Of a stretch of 64,000 nucleotides of DNA, positions 16,882 to 25,401 are shown one piece after another; position 1 is the first letter of the stretch, and each line of letters opens with the position of its first letter. This stretch comes from UBA5420 sp964485345 (lineage in GTDB: Bacteria; Bacillota; Limnochordia; Darwinibacteriales; Darwinibacteriaceae). The notes below the pieces were generated by a model, which worked only from the letters and a program-made list of their open reading frames with translations, did not search any database and was not told the origin of the DNA. Location: assembly GCA_964485345.1 (NCBI GenBank), contig CAZAJB010000002.1, positions 1 through 64,000 on the forward strand, read 5' to 3'. The translations under genes were made by a program, and so were the position numbers.

Positions 16882-19800
16882 TTGGCTTCCTTGTATCTGG
16901 AGCCTGAAGATAAGTATTATTTAGCTTCCTTAAGTTCCAATCCCATCGCCGCCAACTTGGAAATTACGGAAATAGGCGTGGATCTGGAGCAAAGGGAATG
17001 GACATTTCTCGTGAAAGGTGAACCCCAAGGGGATAAAGCCCTCTGGGACGAACTAGCCCAGGCGGTTCGTAGTGCGGTACCCGAAGTCTTGCGTGTTCGT
17101 TTCGAGTGGACGGCGCAGGCAGGGGAGTCTGACGAGTCTTTCTCGCAGCAAGTCTACTTGCAGCAAGCGGTCAAACAGGTTCGTCAGGTAGAAACCTTCG
17201 CCGTTGCAGAAAACGGTGGAAGTAATGGTAATTCTCGCAGGAATAATCGGCGCAAGCGTGGTCTACTCCAGGGATCCATCAGTGGACAGGCTATACCTAT
17301 TGCCGATCTCCAAGAAGAAGAACGTGGTGTTGTGATCAAAGGTGAGGTTGTGTCCTTTGAATCGAGATTGACACGCACCGGCAAGACTTTGATTATGTTT
17401 GATCTGTATGACGGCACTGATTCTCTCAGCTGCAAAGCTTTTTTGGATGAACAGGAAGATCTGGGCATCCAAAAAGGGAAATGGTTTATGGTCCGCGGGA
17501 ACCTGCAGTTTCAGTCTTTCGACAACCAACTAGCGCTCATGGTGCAAGGCTTGGCCCCTGCCGAGGCACCGCCAGCGCTCAGCGACGAAGCGCCTGAGAA
17601 AAGAGTAGAGCTCCATCTCCACACGAAAATGAGCGGGCTCGACGGTACCATTAATGTGGCGGAAGTTGTGAAACTAGCATCTTCACTAGGCCACGAAGCA
17701 CTGGCCATTACAGATCATGGAGTCGTACAAGCCTTCCCAGATGCCCATAACGCTGGCCGAAAGCACGGGGTCAAAATTCTTTACGGCGTTGAAGGTTACT
17801 TGGTGGAAGAGCCAGGGGGTAAGGGACGTTCCTACCATATTATCATTCTCGCCAAGAATCAGACGGGTTTACAGAACCTGTATCGTCTTGTCTCCCATGC
17901 CCATTTGGAGCATTTTTATCGAACACCGCGCATCCCTCGAGCCTTACTTGGGGAGCATAGAGAAGGTCTGATTCTAGGTTCCGCCTGCGAGGCGGGGGAA
18001 GTCTATCAAGCGGTGCTTACTGGTAACCCAGATGTGATGAAGATTGCTTCTTTCTATGACTACCTAGAAATCCAACCCCTGGAGAACAATGGGTTTTTGA
18101 TCGGTTCGACCCATGTACAGTCGCAGGATGATCTGATGCGGATAAATCAGCAGATTGTCAAGCTTGGTGAACGATTAGAGCTCCCCGTTGTCGCAACAGG
18201 CGATGTGCATTTTCTGCGCCCTGAAGACGGTTTGATTCGGACAATTCTCTTGGCAGGGAAAGGCTTTCAAGATGCGGAACGGCAGGCTCCAGTGTTTTAC
18301 CGCACGACTGCTGAGATGCTCGAGGAGTTTTCCTATCTCGGTGCTGAAAAAGCTCGGGAGGTTGTGATCACAAATCCGCGGCAGATTGCCTCCGTAATCG
18401 AGGACCTTAGACCTGTTCCGGAAGGACTTCATCCGCCGCACCTTGAGAACGCGGAAGAAGACCTTGAAGTGATGACCTATCAAGCTGCCAAGGCCACCTA
18501 CGGGGATCCATTACCTGCCATTGTCGCAGCGCGCCTTGAGCGTGAGCTAAAAGCCATCATAGGTAATGGCTATGCTTCACTCTACCTTATTGCCCAGAAA
18601 CTCGTCAAAAAGTCCCTGAACGAAGGGTACTTGGTGGGATCTCGTGGTTCCGTTGGGTCTTCCCTAGTTGCGACGATGTGTGACATCACAGAGGTTAACC
18701 CCCTTTCGCCACACTATGTCTGCCCGAAGTGTTTCTGGTCTGAGTTTTTTACAGACGGAGACGTTGGTTCAGGTGTGGACTTGCCCGAGAAAGACTGTCC
18801 ACACTGTGGATCGAGAACACAGAAACTCGGCTTTGAGATTCCCTTTGAGGTCTTTATGGGTTTTCATGGGGATAAAGTGCCCGATATTGATCTCAACTTC
18901 AGCGGCGAATACCAGGCGCAAATTCACGATTACACAGTGGAGTTATTTGGTTCAGAAAAGGTATTTCGTGCTGGAACCATCGGAACCCTAGCCGACAAGA
19001 CCGCCTACGGCTTTGTCATGAAGTACCTCGAACAGAGCAACCAGTCGAAGAGAAATGCAGAAGTAAACCGCCTTGTGAGTAAACTGGCAGGTGCTCGCCG
19101 AACAACGGGTCAGCACCCGGGGGGAATGGTTGTGGTACCCCCCGATAAGAATGTCTATGATTTTACTCCCATTCAGTATCCAGCTAATGATTCCAGAAGC
19201 GGTACCATCACGACGCATTTCGAATATCATGCCCTAGAAGATAGCCTGGTCAAACTTGATATTCTTGGCCACGATGATCCGACTATGCTTAGGTTCCTAC
19301 AGGATCTTACGGGCGTCTCCGTCTTGGATATACCCTTGAATGATCAAGCAACCATGTCCATCTTCTCGTCCCTAGAAAGCCTAGGGGTGACTGAAGAGGC
19401 AGTAGGAACGCCCGTTGGTACCTTGGGTGTTCCAGAGTTTGGGACTCGGTTTGTCCGCCAGATGCTGATTGATACATCACCGCAGACCTTTAGTGATCTG
19501 GTGCGTATTAGCGGGCTTTCACACGGCACGAATGTGTGGACTAACAATGCACAGGACTTGATCCGCTCAGGCGTAACCGATCTGAGCAATGTGATTGCCA
19601 CGAGAGATGACATTATGGCCTACCTCATGCTCAAGGGGCTCCAAGCCAGAGATGCCTTTAGGATCATGGAGCAGGTTCGCAAAGGTCGTGGACTTAGTGA
19701 TGACGACATGGGTTTGCTAAGGACCTTTGAGGTGCCGGAGTGGTATATCGACTCGTGCAAAAAGATATCTTACATGTTTCCCAAGGCCCATGCGGTCGCT

Positions 19801-20301
19801 TATGTGATGATGGCCTTTCGCATTGCTTTTTTCAAAGTTCATTATCCCTTGCCATATTACTCCGCCCTGTTCTCATTGCGCACAGGTGACATTGACGCTC
19901 AGCTACTTGTTGGGGGCGAATCCGCCGTGCGTGCGGAGATGGAGTTAATCAATGCTAAGGGCTATGAGGCAACGCCGAAGGAGAAGAGCACTGTCACCCA
20001 ACTAGAAATCGTACTCGAGGCTTTAGCCCGAGGTGTTCAATTCTTACCGGTGGATCTGTATAGCTCATCGGATCAGGTGTTTCTGATTGAAGAGGATGGA
20101 TTGCGCTCTCCACTAACGTCTTTGCAGGGCATGGGGGTTAATGCCGCTGCGGGTGTAGTGGAGGCGCGCAAGGATGGAGAGTTCATCTCCATTGAGGATC
20201 TTAGACAGCGTTCAGGAATCACCAAAGCTGTGGTGGAAACACTACGACTCCACGGTTGCCTAGGAGATCTACCTGAGACGAACCAATTGACACTCTTTTA
20301 G
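16882..20301 (+). CDS. polC: DNA polymerase III PolC-type alpha subunit lacking the 3'-5' exonuclease insert
   Basis: Essential Gram-positive replicative polymerase. TTG 16882 follows GGAGGTG by 5 nt. The 1139 residues contain an OB domain (about 145-225), a PHP domain (from about 242, VELHLHTKMSGLDG and AITDHGVVQAFPDA), the palm and fingers with a zinc knuckle (CPKCFWSEFF...CPHCGS), the catalytic VPDIDLNFSGEYQ, RTTGQHPGGMVVVP, and the C-terminal NQLTLF, a beta-clamp-like end. Bacillus PolC is about 1437 residues: there an exonuclease of roughly 180 residues is inserted in PHP after the equivalent of ILYGVEGYLVEE. Here that point (about residues 302-316) reads straight into GRSYHIIILAKNQTGLQNL. 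The N-terminal region is also about 100 residues shorter. The frame is otherwise intact. Confidence 0.96.
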   Translation: MASLYLEPEDKYYLASLSSNPIAANLEITEIGVDLEQREWTFLVKGEPQGDKALWDELAQAVRSAVPEVLRVRFEWTAQAGESDESFSQQVYLQQAVKQVRQVETFAVAENGGSNGNSRRNNRRKRGLLQGSISGQAIPIADLQEEERGVVIKGEVVSFESRLTRTGKTLIMFDLYDGTDSLSCKAFLDEQEDLGIQKGKWFMVRGNLQFQSFDNQLALMVQGLAPAEAPPALSDEAPEKRVELHLHTKMSGLDGTINVAEVVKLASSLGHEALAITDHGVVQAFPDAHNAGRKHGVKILYGVEGYLVEEPGGKGRSYHIIILAKNQTGLQNLYRLVSHAHLEHFYRTPRIPRALLGEHREGLILGSACEAGEVYQAVLTGNPDVMKIASFYDYLEIQPLENNGFLIGSTHVQSQDDLMRINQQIVKLGERLELPVVATGDVHFLRPEDGLIRTILLAGKGFQDAERQAPVFYRTTAEMLEEFSYLGAEKAREVVITNPRQIASVIEDLRPVPEGLHPPHLENAEEDLEVMTYQAAKATYGDPLPAIVAARLERELKAIIGNGYASLYLIAQKLVKKSLNEGYLVGSRGSVGSSLVATMCDITEVNPLSPHYVCPKCFWSEFFTDGDVGSGVDLPEKDCPHCGSRTQKLGFEIPFEVFMGFHGDKVPDIDLNFSGEYQAQIHDYTVELFGSEKVFRAGTIGTLADKTAYGFVMKYLEQSNQSKRNAEVNRLVSKLAGARRTTGQHPGGMVVVPPDKNVYDFTPIQYPANDSRSGTITTHFEYHALEDSLVKLDILGHDDPTMLRFLQDLTGVSVLDIPLNDQATMSIFSSLESLGVTEEAVGTPVGTLGVPEFGTRFVRQMLIDTSPQTFSDLVRISGLSHGTNVWTNNAQDLIRSGVTDLSNVIATRDDIMAYLMLKGLQARDAFRIMEQVRKGRGLSDDDMGLLRTFEVPEWYIDSCKKISYMFPKAHAVAYVMMAFRIAFFKVHYPLPYYSALFSLRTGDIDAQLLVGGESAVRAEMELINAKGYEATPKEKSTVTQLEIVLEALARGVQFLPVDLYSSSDQVFLIEEDGLRSPLTSLQGMGVNAAAGVVEARKDGEFISIEDLRQRSGITKAVVETLRLHGCLGDLPETNQLTLF

Positions 20302-20316
20302 ACAATGTGGTATAAT
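20287..20316 (+). promoter_or_regulatory. Near-perfect SigA promoter for the rimP-nusA-infB operon
   Basis: TTGACA (20287-20292), an 18-nt spacer, TATAAT (20311-20316). Both hexamers are exact consensus. The -35 element lies inside the last codons of polC. Transcription would start near 20323, leaving a leader of about 100 nt before rimP. Confidence 0.88.
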
Positions 20317-20344
20317 ATGACTATGTAACTGATGTGCTGCCGGG

Positions 20345-20370
20345 AGAGTGGGGTTTTTACCCACTCTTTT
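20345..20370 (+). terminator. Attenuator-like terminator in the rimP leader
   Basis: Perfect 8-bp stem AGAGTGGG / CCCACTCT (20345-20352 and 20360-20367) with four T residues at its 3' edge. It lies between the consensus promoter and rimP, so it terminates read-through from polC or attenuates the rimP operon. Confidence 0.7.
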
Positions 20371-20425
20371 GACGTATGCGACTAGAAAAAGGGCACAATC
20401 TGATATAAAGGGGGCGATTCGACCC

Positions 20426-20887
20426 GTGTCACGAGTAAATGTCGTGGAATTAGTTACCGAATGGGTTGAAGATATCGTTAGAGACAGTGACCTGGAATTA
20501 GTGGATGTGGAGTATGTAAAAGAACACACAAATTGGATACTGCGAGTGTTCTTGGATAAACCAGGTGGCATTGATCTTGACGACTGCCAAAGGGTTAGTG
20601 GGGTTTTGGACAAGAAACTTGACGAAACAGACCCCATCGCCGGTGCCTATTCGCTGGAGGTGTCTTCTCCTGGCTTAGAACGGCCGCTAAAGAAGGCCAC
20701 GGATTTTCAACGATTTGCCGGGAAACAGGTTTTTATTCGCACCTATTCGGGGATCCATGGACGCAAGCGCTTTGAGGGCACTTTAGAGGGCTTAGAGAAT
20801 GACAATGTTTTACTAAACTGGGAAGGGGAGACCATAGAGATTCCCCTAGAGCTAATATCCAAAGCCAATCTGGCTATGGAGCTCTAA
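20426..20887 (+). CDS. rimP: Ribosome maturation factor RimP
   Basis: Assists 30S subunit maturation. The start is GTG 20426 behind AAAGGGGG; a longer frame beginning at 20348 would run through the leader terminator and is rejected. The 153 residues match the family. Conserved segments: LELVDVEYVKE, WILRVFLDKPGGIDLDDCQ, and YSLEVSSPGLERPLK. First gene of the nusA-infB operon, as in most bacteria. Confidence 0.95.
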   Translation: MSRVNVVELVTEWVEDIVRDSDLELVDVEYVKEHTNWILRVFLDKPGGIDLDDCQRVSGVLDKKLDETDPIAGAYSLEVSSPGLERPLKKATDFQRFAGKQVFIRTYSGIHGRKRFEGTLEGLENDNVLLNWEGETIEIPLELISKANLAMEL

Positions 20888-20905
20888 TACGGGAGGCCAA
20901 GACTA

Positions 20906-22333
20906 ATGAATCTAGAATTTATTGGTGCGTTGACAGAGCTAGAGAAGGATAGGGGTATCTCGAAGGAACTCCTTCTAGAAGCCATTGAGACGGCAATTAT
21001 CTCTGCTTACAAGAAAAACTACGGCGCCAGCTCTTCCGCTAGTGCCAGAGTGGAGCTCAGTGACAAGACTGGCGAGATCCACGTCTATTCGAGACGCCTC
21101 GTTGTTCCTGAAGTCCAGGATGATACAATCGAGATTTCGCTTGAGGATGCCCAAGCTTTGGACGCCAACTATGATCTCGATGATATTGTCGAACGAGAAG
21201 TCACTCCCGCTGATTTTGGCAGAATTGCTGCCCAGACTGCTAAACAGGTGGTCATTCAGAAAATCAGAGAGGCCGAGCGCTCCATCGTTTATGACGTTTA
21301 CTCTAACCGTGAGGGCGATGTGGTGACCGGTACCGTGCAAAGGGCCGATCATAGGCAGGTGATTGTGGATCTAGGTGATGTGGAAGCCGTTCTGCCTGTG
21401 AGTGAACAGATTCCTGGCGAGCAATACCAGCACCATATGAAACTCCGTTTCTACATCAACGAAGTTCGTCAAAGTAGCAAGGGACCTCAGGTGTTCTTGT
21501 CTCGAACCCATCCCGGATTATTACGTGCTTTGTTCGAGTTTGAAGTGCCCGAAATCCAAAGTGGAGAAGTAGAAATCAAGTCGGTAGCTCGCGAAGCAGG
21601 CAACCGTTCCAAGATCGCTGTGTACAGTCGTGATACGAACATTGATCCGGTTGGTGCCTGCGTTGGTGCCAGAGGCTCGAGAGTACAGGCGGTCGTGGCA
21701 GAGCTTGGCAACGAGAGGATCGACGTCGTAGAGTGGCGCAGCGATTTGGCAGAATATGTCAGGAATGCGCTGAGTCCCGCTAAAGTACTGTATGCGATCA
21801 TCAACGAGGGAGGCAAAGTCGCCCACACAGTGGTACCTAATGACCAGTTATCACTGGCCATCGGAAAAGAAGGGCAGAATGCCCGCCTAGCGGCTCGCCT
21901 AACGGGTTGGCGTATTGACATTAAGAGTGAGGAACAAGCCGCCGAATTACCAGATTTCCTTCCACAGACCAAGGAACCGGAAACTGAAGCGGATGCCATG
22001 GAGGAAGTAGTAGAAGAAATCGTAGAAGAAGTTGTGGAAGAACTAGAGGTCGCACAGGCGGAGATACCGCAAGCTGAGGTTAAAACCAAGGGCAAGGGGG
22101 CGAAAGCCAAACCTGCCGTATTGGAGATCAACGACGAGGACTTGGCGAGTCTTACCAATGTTATCAAGCGTAAGAGTTGGCAAGAGCGTTTTGGTACTGT
22201 GGAGATTGAGAGTGAAGGGTCTACTGCAAAAGAAAAGCAGGAGACGGAGAAGTCGAAAAAGAAAAAGGAAAAGGTTATTACCGATTTATCCCAGTTGGAT
22301 TCCATTGATTTCAACTTTACCGATAAGAAATAG
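20906..22333 (+). CDS. nusA: Transcription termination/antitermination factor NusA with long charged tail
   Basis: RNA polymerase-associated factor controlling pausing, termination and antitermination. Domains in order: N-terminal RNAP-binding (1-125), S1 (about 133-200, GDVVTGTVQRADHRQVIVDL), KH1 (VGACVGARGSRVQAVV) and KH2 (LSLAIGKEGQNARLAARLTG). After about residue 345 comes an extension of roughly 130 residues: first acidic (EEVVEEIVEEVVEELEV), then a conserved-looking central segment, then Lys-rich (EKSKKKKEK). Bacillus NusA stops near residue 371, so this tail is unusual. ATG 20906 has GGAGG upstream. Confidence 0.96.
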   Translation: MNLEFIGALTELEKDRGISKELLLEAIETAIISAYKKNYGASSSASARVELSDKTGEIHVYSRRLVVPEVQDDTIEISLEDAQALDANYDLDDIVEREVTPADFGRIAAQTAKQVVIQKIREAERSIVYDVYSNREGDVVTGTVQRADHRQVIVDLGDVEAVLPVSEQIPGEQYQHHMKLRFYINEVRQSSKGPQVFLSRTHPGLLRALFEFEVPEIQSGEVEIKSVAREAGNRSKIAVYSRDTNIDPVGACVGARGSRVQAVVAELGNERIDVVEWRSDLAEYVRNALSPAKVLYAIINEGGKVAHTVVPNDQLSLAIGKEGQNARLAARLTGWRIDIKSEEQAAELPDFLPQTKEPETEADAMEEVVEEIVEEVVEELEVAQAEIPQAEVKTKGKGAKAKPAVLEINDEDLASLTNVIKRKSWQERFGTVEIESEGSTAKEKQETEKSKKKKEKVITDLSQLDSIDFNFTDKK

Positions 22334-22343
22334 GTGGTAGTAA

Positions 22344-22616
22344 ATGCGTAAGAAGCATGTTCCCATGCGTACTTGCGTGGGATGCCGTTTGTCAAGGTCG
22401 AAAAAGGATCTCGTCCGGGTCGTGCGCGACCCCGAAGGCCAAGTAGGGTTAGATCTAACAGGAAAGCGTTCTGGGCGCGGCGTTTACATCTGCGCGAACG
22501 AAGAGTGTCTGCAGAAGGCAGTGAAGGGTCGGCAACTAGAGAGGGCTTTAGAGACAAAAATCAGCGAAGACCTGTTCACTGATTTGAAGAGGGTTTTCCA
22601 TGAACAAAGTCTATAG
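22344..22616 (+). CDS. rnpM: YlxR family RNA-binding protein (RnpM)
   Basis: Small basic protein of the YlxR (DUF448) family, in Bacillus reported to bind and modulate RNase P. The 90 residues contain the signature RTCVGCRLSRSKKDLVRVVR and GKRSGRGVYIC. It sits in the conserved nusA-ylxR-ylxQ-infB order and its end overlaps the ylxQ start by 17 nt. Confidence 0.92.
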   Translation: MRKKHVPMRTCVGCRLSRSKKDLVRVVRDPEGQVGLDLTGKRSGRGVYICANEECLQKAVKGRQLERALETKISEDLFTDLKRVFHEQSL

Positions 22617-22917
22617 TTATCTTGGTTTAGCGCGGCGAGCCGGGAGAATTGTCTCGGGAGAACAAGCAGTGGTGGGGGGCGTAAAACGGGGGCAAGTATT
22701 CTTAATCCTTATTGCGCAAGATGCGTCTTCCAACACACAGCGTAAGTTTAGTGCACTGGCCAAAAATCACAATGTCAGTTATTTACTCTACGGCGAAAAG
22801 GATCTTTTCGGTCAAGCTATAGGCCAGTCTCCTAGGTCAATTGTGGGAGTCATAGACCGCAGTTTTGCCAACGTGATTAAGGCTCACATAAAGAAGCCAG
22901 TGCAGGAGAAAAATTAG
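22600..22917 (+). CDS. ylxQ: L7Ae-family ribosomal protein YlxQ
   Basis: A 105-residue L7Ae/L30e-fold RNA-binding protein that probably recognises kink-turn RNA. Family features are LGLARRAGRIVSGEQAV near the N-terminus and the LILIAQDASSNTQRKF strand-loop. Overlaps ylxR and precedes infB by 10 nt, indicating one operon. Confidence 0.92.
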   Translation: MNKVYSYLGLARRAGRIVSGEQAVVGGVKRGQVFLILIAQDASSNTQRKFSALAKNHNVSYLLYGEKDLFGQAIGQSPRSIVGVIDRSFANVIKAHIKKPVQEKN

Positions 22918-22927
22918 GAGTGATGCT

Positions 22928-25012
22928 ATGAAAAAAATAAGAATCTATGAGTTGGCGAAAGAGCTCGAGTTAGAGAGCAAGGTTATTGTCGATTTTCTCC
23001 ATGATCTAGGGGCTGAAGTGTCAAATCATATGAGCTCTCTAGAACCGGATATCGCTGATATGTTGCGCGAGCATTATGCCCCCGATAAAACGACGACAGT
23101 CTCGTTGCCTGAATCAGACGATGATTCGCGAGTGACAAAGCTGAAAAAGCGCCCCCATGAAGAGCGAGCCGATAAGGGCAGATCAGGTGGAAGTCGCGAT
23201 AAGAGAAAAGGTGCTCCCGCGAAAACAACGGAGAAGCCCGTCGTTAAGCCTGTTCCGGAGAAGAAGGCCAAGACAATCATTTTAGGCGAGCGAGTATCGG
23301 TCAACGAGTTGGCGCAAAAGCTAGGCCTCTCAGGTACCGAAGTCATTAAGCAACTGATGAAGATAGGCATCATGGCCTCCTTGAGCCAGAGTATTGACTA
23401 TGACATTGCTGCCATCGTTGCCGGCGAGTTCGGTCAGACAGTAGTGCCTGAGCAGGATTTGGCGGAGGAGATTTTCTCAGACGTCTGCGAAGAGCCGAGT
23501 CTACAAGAATGGCGACCTCCTGTTGTTACCATTATGGGTCATGTTGATCACGGTAAGACAACGCTTTTGGATTCTATTCGCAAAACGAAGGTTACGGCGA
23601 CCGAGGCCGGCGGAATTACACAACACATTGGCGCCTACCAAATCGTCTACAAGGATAAGCCCATTACGTTCTTGGATACGCCTGGCCACGAAGCTTTCAC
23701 GGCGATTCGTGCCCGTGGTGCTAAGGCCACAGACGTTGCTGTGCTAGTTGTGGCGGCCAACGACGGTGTCATGCCCCAAACGGTAGAAGCACTCAACCAT
23801 GCCAAAGCAGCGAATGTGCCAATTATCGTGGCGATTAACAAGACAGATTTACACGCTGCCAATCCTGAGCGAGTCAAGCAAGAATTGACAGAGCACGGAC
23901 TTGTTGTGGAGGAGTGGGGTGGAGATACTATAGCTGTCAACGTTTCTGCACTACAGGATGAGGGAATCGATGGGCTCCTAGAGATGATTCTTCTTGTTGC
24001 TGAAGTAGAAGATCTGAAGGCAAACCCACTCTGCCCAGCACGGGGAACCGTAATTGACGCCAAGCTTGACAAGGGACGCGGTCCGGTTGCCACTGTGTTA
24101 ATTGCCACAGGCACCTTGCGAGTTGGCGATGCATTTGCCGTTGGTAATGTCTGTGGTAAAGTGCGTGCCTTGATCAATGATCAAGGAGAAACGATCAAGG
24201 AGGCCGGCCCGTCCACTCCTGTTGAGGTCCTAGGAATCACGGATGTACCAGAGGCCGGTGATATCTTCGTTGTGGTGAAAGACGAGCAAACCGCGCGGCA
24301 GGTTGCCTCCATCCAAAGAGAAAAACAGCGTGATCGCGATCTGAATCGCTTTAGTCGTGTTACGCTAGACGATTTGTTCCAGCGCATTCAAGAAGGAGAA
24401 GTAAAAGAGCTTAATTTGGTCATTAAGGCTGACGTACAAGGCTCGGCAGAAGCAGTGCGGGCCTCACTAGAAAAGCTGTCCACCGATGAGGTACGCGTGA
24501 AAGTCATTCACCAAGGTGTAGGAGCGATCTCTGAGTCTGATGTACTCTTAGCTACCGCCTCTGATGCGGTTATTATTGGCTTTAACGTAAGGCCGGAGCC
24601 CAATGCACGAAAAGCTGCTGAACGTGATGGGGTGGAAATCAGGGTCTACCGAATCATCTATAATCTTCTCGATGAAGTAAGAGCTGCCATGGCAGGCTTG
24701 CTCGATCCTGAGTTTAAGGAACAGATTCTCGGTAGGGTCCAAGTACGTCAAACCTTCAAGATTCCTGGCGGAGTTATCGCGGGCAGTTATGTTCTCGATG
24801 GCAAAATCACGCGCTCTGCTGAGGTCCGCGTTCTCAGGGATAACGTGATTATCCATGAAGGAAAGATATCTTCACTGAAGCGTTTTAAAGACGATGTACG
24901 CGAAGTCAACCATGGCTACGAATGTGGCATTGGTATCGAACGATTCAACGACATTAAAGATGGTGACGTGATTGAAGCCTTCGTCATGGTTAAGGTGGAA
25001 CGAAGCCTGTAG
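22928..25012 (+). CDS. infB: Translation initiation factor IF-2
   Basis: GTPase that brings fMet-tRNA to the 30S subunit. The 694-residue protein has an N-terminal IF2N motif (IRIYELAKELELESKVIVDFL), a basic linker, a second IF2N-like segment (VSVNELAQKLGLSGTEVIKQL), and a G domain with IMGHVDHGKTTLLD, DTPGHEAF and NKTD, followed by domains II, III and the C2 domain. ATG 22928 follows AGGAG. No anomaly. Confidence 0.98.
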   Translation: MKKIRIYELAKELELESKVIVDFLHDLGAEVSNHMSSLEPDIADMLREHYAPDKTTTVSLPESDDDSRVTKLKKRPHEERADKGRSGGSRDKRKGAPAKTTEKPVVKPVPEKKAKTIILGERVSVNELAQKLGLSGTEVIKQLMKIGIMASLSQSIDYDIAAIVAGEFGQTVVPEQDLAEEIFSDVCEEPSLQEWRPPVVTIMGHVDHGKTTLLDSIRKTKVTATEAGGITQHIGAYQIVYKDKPITFLDTPGHEAFTAIRARGAKATDVAVLVVAANDGVMPQTVEALNHAKAANVPIIVAINKTDLHAANPERVKQELTEHGLVVEEWGGDTIAVNVSALQDEGIDGLLEMILLVAEVEDLKANPLCPARGTVIDAKLDKGRGPVATVLIATGTLRVGDAFAVGNVCGKVRALINDQGETIKEAGPSTPVEVLGITDVPEAGDIFVVVKDEQTARQVASIQREKQRDRDLNRFSRVTLDDLFQRIQEGEVKELNLVIKADVQGSAEAVRASLEKLSTDEVRVKVIHQGVGAISESDVLLATASDAVIIGFNVRPEPNARKAAERDGVEIRVYRIIYNLLDEVRAAMAGLLDPEFKEQILGRVQVRQTFKIPGGVIAGSYVLDGKITRSAEVRVLRDNVIIHEGKISSLKRFKDDVREVNHGYECGIGIERFNDIKDGDVIEAFVMVKVERSL

Positions 25013-25026
25013 GAAGGTGATTGATA

Positions 25027-25401
25027 ATGGCAGATAGATTAGGCCGACTTGCTGAAGAGATTAAGCGCGAAGTGAGCAGCATCATTGCGAAGGACGTTAA
25101 GGATCCGCGCCTAGGCATGATCAGTATCACGGACGTAAGTGTGTCACGTGACTTATCATGGGCCAAGGTGTATTACAGCCAACTTGGTAATGATGAGGAG
25201 CGAGAGCAAACCCTAGAAGGCTTGAACCGCGCCAAGGGTTTTGTCCGTAGTGAACTTGCTAAGCGTCTGACGGTAAGGCATACGCCGGAGATCATGTTTC
25301 ATTTCGACCCCTCCTTGGAGAGCGGTGCTAAGATGGATGCGCTCCTTCGTACACTGCACTCGCCAAAGGAGGGTGAGGGTGGTAATGAAGGAAATGAATA
25401 G
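25027..25401 (+). CDS. rbfA: Ribosome-binding factor A
   Basis: 30S maturation factor with a KH-like fold. ATG 25027 lies 6 nt after AGGAAGGTGA; an upstream TTG 25021 is too close. The 124 residues show RLAEEIKREVSSIIAKDVKDPR and MISITDVSVSRDLSWAKVYY, typical of RbfA. The end overlaps nrnA by 17 nt. Confidence 0.96.
   Translation: MADRLGRLAEEIKREVSSIIAKDVKDPRLGMISITDVSVSRDLSWAKVYYSQLGNDEEREQTLEGLNRAKGFVRSELAKRLTVRHTPEIMFHFDPSLESGAKMDALLRTLHSPKEGEGGNEGNE

Noticed and set aside
20348..20425. N-terminal extension of rimP from 20348
   Set aside because: It would be encoded by the leader terminator hairpin; GTG 20426 gives the usual RimP start.
21487..22557. Long minus-strand ORF of 356 codons opposite nusA/ylxR
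   Set aside because: It is the mirror of the GAA/GAG-rich nusA tail, giving Ser/Thr-rich low-complexity protein with no motif or ribosome site; nusA on the + strand is certain.
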